From an uncultured Mogibacterium sp. (GTDB lineage Bacteria > Bacillota_A > Clostridia > Peptostreptococcales > Anaerovoracaceae): a stretch of DNA of 7,283 nucleotides. The notes beneath the pieces were generated by a model. It searched no databases and had not been told where the DNA came from. It saw only the letters and a program-made list of their open reading frames with translations. Shown here piece after piece: positions 5,941 to 7,283 of this stretch (positions are counted from its first letter, which is position 1; the number at the start of each line of letters is the position of its first letter). A program made the position numbers and the translations under genes. The stretch lies in contig NZ_CALHTQ010000093.1 of the NCBI RefSeq assembly GCF_938039775.1, positions 1 through 7,283 on the forward strand, written 5' to 3'.

Positions 5941-7283
5941 ATGCTTCCGATTGTAAAAACAATTAATGCTTTTCTAGCAGATTATGTGTTGGTATTCATG
6001 CTATTAGGCGTTGGACTATGGTATACCTTTAGAACTAAGTTCGTGCAGATTAGATATTTTAAAGAGGGATTCAAGAGAACCTTCGGTGGTATCTTGCTTA
6101 AGGGTGACAAACAGGACAGTGGTATGAGCTCATTTCAGGCTCTTGCGACTGCAATTGCAGCACAGGTAGGAACTGGTAACATCGTTGGCGCATCAGGAGC
6201 TATCCTGACTGGAGGCCCTGGAGCTATCTTCTGGATGTGGATTATCGCATTCTTCGGTATGGCTACAATCTACGCAGAGGCTACACTGGCTATAGAGACT
6301 AGACAGAAATCTCCGTCGGGAGAAGTCCTTGGCGGCCCTGTTTACTACATTAGAACTGCATTTAAGGGCAGCTTTGGAAAGTTCCTCGCTGGTTTCTTTG
6401 CAGTGGCTATTACTTTGGCCCTAGGATTCTTCGGCTGTATGGTACAGTCGAACTCTATTGGAGCTACATTCAGCACGGCGTTCGGAGTACCTGGATGGAC
6501 AGTTGGTATAGTTCTAGTTGTACTTTGCGGATTTATTTTCATCGGTGGAACTCAGAGACTTGCTTCCGTAACTGAGAAGGTCGTTCCAATCATGGCAGCA
6601 ATCTTCATTCTTGGCGGAGTGATTCTGCTAGCGATGCGTATTCAGTACATCCCAGCTACATTTGGAATGATTTTTAAGTATGCGTTCCAGCCACAGGCTA
6701 TCATCGGCGGAGGCTTCGGTATGGCTCTTAAGACTGCAATCTCGCAGGGGGCTAAGAGAGGTCTATTCTCGAATGAAGCTGGTATGGGTTCGACTCCACA
6801 TGCTCATGCGCAGGCTAACGTTAAGAATCCTCATGAGCAGGGTACTGTTGCTATGATAGGCGTGTTCATAGATACGTTTGTAATCCTGACACTTAATGCG
6901 CTCGTAGTTATTTCGACGATGTACACACCAGATGGCCCAATTAGCAAGGGTGTTATTCCTGAAGGAATTGACAAGACAAATCTCGCACAGACAGCATTCG
7001 CATCTGCATTTGGTGACAAGGTTGGCCCAGCGTTTGTAGCAGTATGCTTATTCTTCTTCGCATTCTCAACTATCCTCGGATGGAACATGTTCGGTAAGAT
7101 CAACATGATATACCTATTCGGAGAGAAGGCAGCAAAGGTATATACAGCGATCGCACTCGTATTTATCTTCTTAGGAACATGCGCTGAGAACGATCTCGTG
7201 TGGGAACTTTCAGATATGTTTAACCAGCTGATGGTAATCCCTAACGTTATCGCCCTATTTGCTCTAACAGGGCTGGTTCTGCA
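5941..7283 (+). CDS. AGCS-family sodium:alanine/glycine symporter (partial, 3' end outside window)
   Basis: This is a polytopic membrane transporter of the alanine or glycine:cation symporter (AGCS) family, which imports alanine or glycine together with Na+ (or H+). The window contains 447 codons with no stop; the family is usually 450-500 aa, so only a short C-terminal tail is missing. Landmarks are FQALATAIAAQVGTGNIVG (65-83), then the family signature GGPGAIFWMWIIAFFG (91-106), GGPVYYI (131-137), and SQGAKRGLFSNEAGMGS followed by TPHAHA (268-290). The segment WELSDMFNQLMVIPNVIAL near the edge is the usual region before the last helix. The ATG at 5941 is supported by AAAGGAGAG (5927-5935) at good spacing and by its own upstream promoter. 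It is separated from rnf by a terminator, so it is its own transcription unit. Which amino acid and ion are carried cannot be read from the sequence. Confidence 0.94.
   Translation, partial: MLPIVKTINAFLADYVLVFMLLGVGLWYTFRTKFVQIRYFKEGFKRTFGGILLKGDKQDSGMSSFQALATAIAAQVGTGNIVGASGAILTGGPGAIFWMWIIAFFGMATIYAEATLAIETRQKSPSGEVLGGPVYYIRTAFKGSFGKFLAGFFAVAITLALGFFGCMVQSNSIGATFSTAFGVPGWTVGIVLVVLCGFIFIGGTQRLASVTEKVVPIMAAIFILGGVILLAMRIQYIPATFGMIFKYAFQPQAIIGGGFGMALKTAISQGAKRGLFSNEAGMGSTPHAHAQANVKNPHEQGTVAMIGVFIDTFVILTLNALVVISTMYTPDGPISKGVIPEGIDKTNLAQTAFASAFGDKVGPAFVAVCLFFFAFSTILGWNMFGKINMIYLFGEKAAKVYTAIALVFIFLGTCAENDLVWELSDMFNQLMVIPNVIALFALTGLVL

Noticed and set aside
629..7106. Minus-strand open frames of 60-127 codons opposite rnfC, rnfD, rnfG, rnfE, rnfA, rnfB and the symporter gene
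   Set aside because: All are antisense to strongly conserved genes, have no recognisable product, and lack convincing ribosome binding sites or promoters.
1..7283. CRISPR array, insertion sequence, phage or defence genes
   Set aside because: No spaced direct repeats, terminal inverted repeats, transposase, integrase or defence domains were seen; all coding space is taken by housekeeping metabolism genes.

Overview
The window looks like chromosomal DNA from an anaerobic, fermentative Firmicute (class Clostridia sensu lato). Three things point there: the gene order rnfC-D-G-E-A-B, which is the arrangement known from clostridia and acetogens such as Acetobacterium woodii; the strong AAGGAGG-type ribosome binding sites; and a medium-low GC content. 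A member of the Peptostreptococcales or Anaerovoracaceae is plausible, but that is a guess from style and not a demonstrated assignment. All genes are on the + strand.

Layout. Positions 2-535 hold the 3' end of an Orn/Lys/Arg-type PLP decarboxylase. Positions 611-5664 hold a complete six-gene Rnf operon: rnfC (611-1930), rnfD (1923-2891), rnfG (2891-3472), rnfE (3473-4177), rnfA (4177-4758) and rnfB (4771-5664). The genes overlap, abut or are at most 12 nt apart. A likely promoter sits across the decarboxylase stop codon (525-553), and a strong intrinsic terminator (5694-5725) closes the operon. The gap 5665-5940 carries no gene. It holds the terminator, an AT-rich tract, a near-consensus extended -10 promoter (5826-5854) and two inverted repeats. 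From 5941 to the window edge runs an almost complete AGCS-family sodium:alanine/glycine symporter gene.

How the genes work together. Rnf is a membrane-bound ferredoxin:NAD+ oxidoreductase. RnfB receives electrons from reduced ferredoxin, and they pass through the RnfA/RnfE membrane iron-sulfur site and the covalent flavins of RnfG and RnfD to RnfC, which reduces NAD+. The drop in potential drives export of Na+ or H+. The downstream symporter is a likely consumer of a Na+ gradient, and the upstream decarboxylase belongs to amine metabolism. These functional links are inferences from adjacency; promoters and a terminator separate the units.

Novelty. I do not see a previously undescribed system; this is a canonical energy-conservation operon. 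The points most worth a second look are sequence details: the RnfG flavin site reads TGAS instead of TGAT and lacks the usual preceding Asp; the RnfD flavin site reads TGPT; RnfE has a cysteine-rich C-terminal tail; RnfB has an Ala/Lys/Glu-rich tail; GC content shifts inside the decarboxylase fragment; and paired inverted repeats lie at the symporter promoter.
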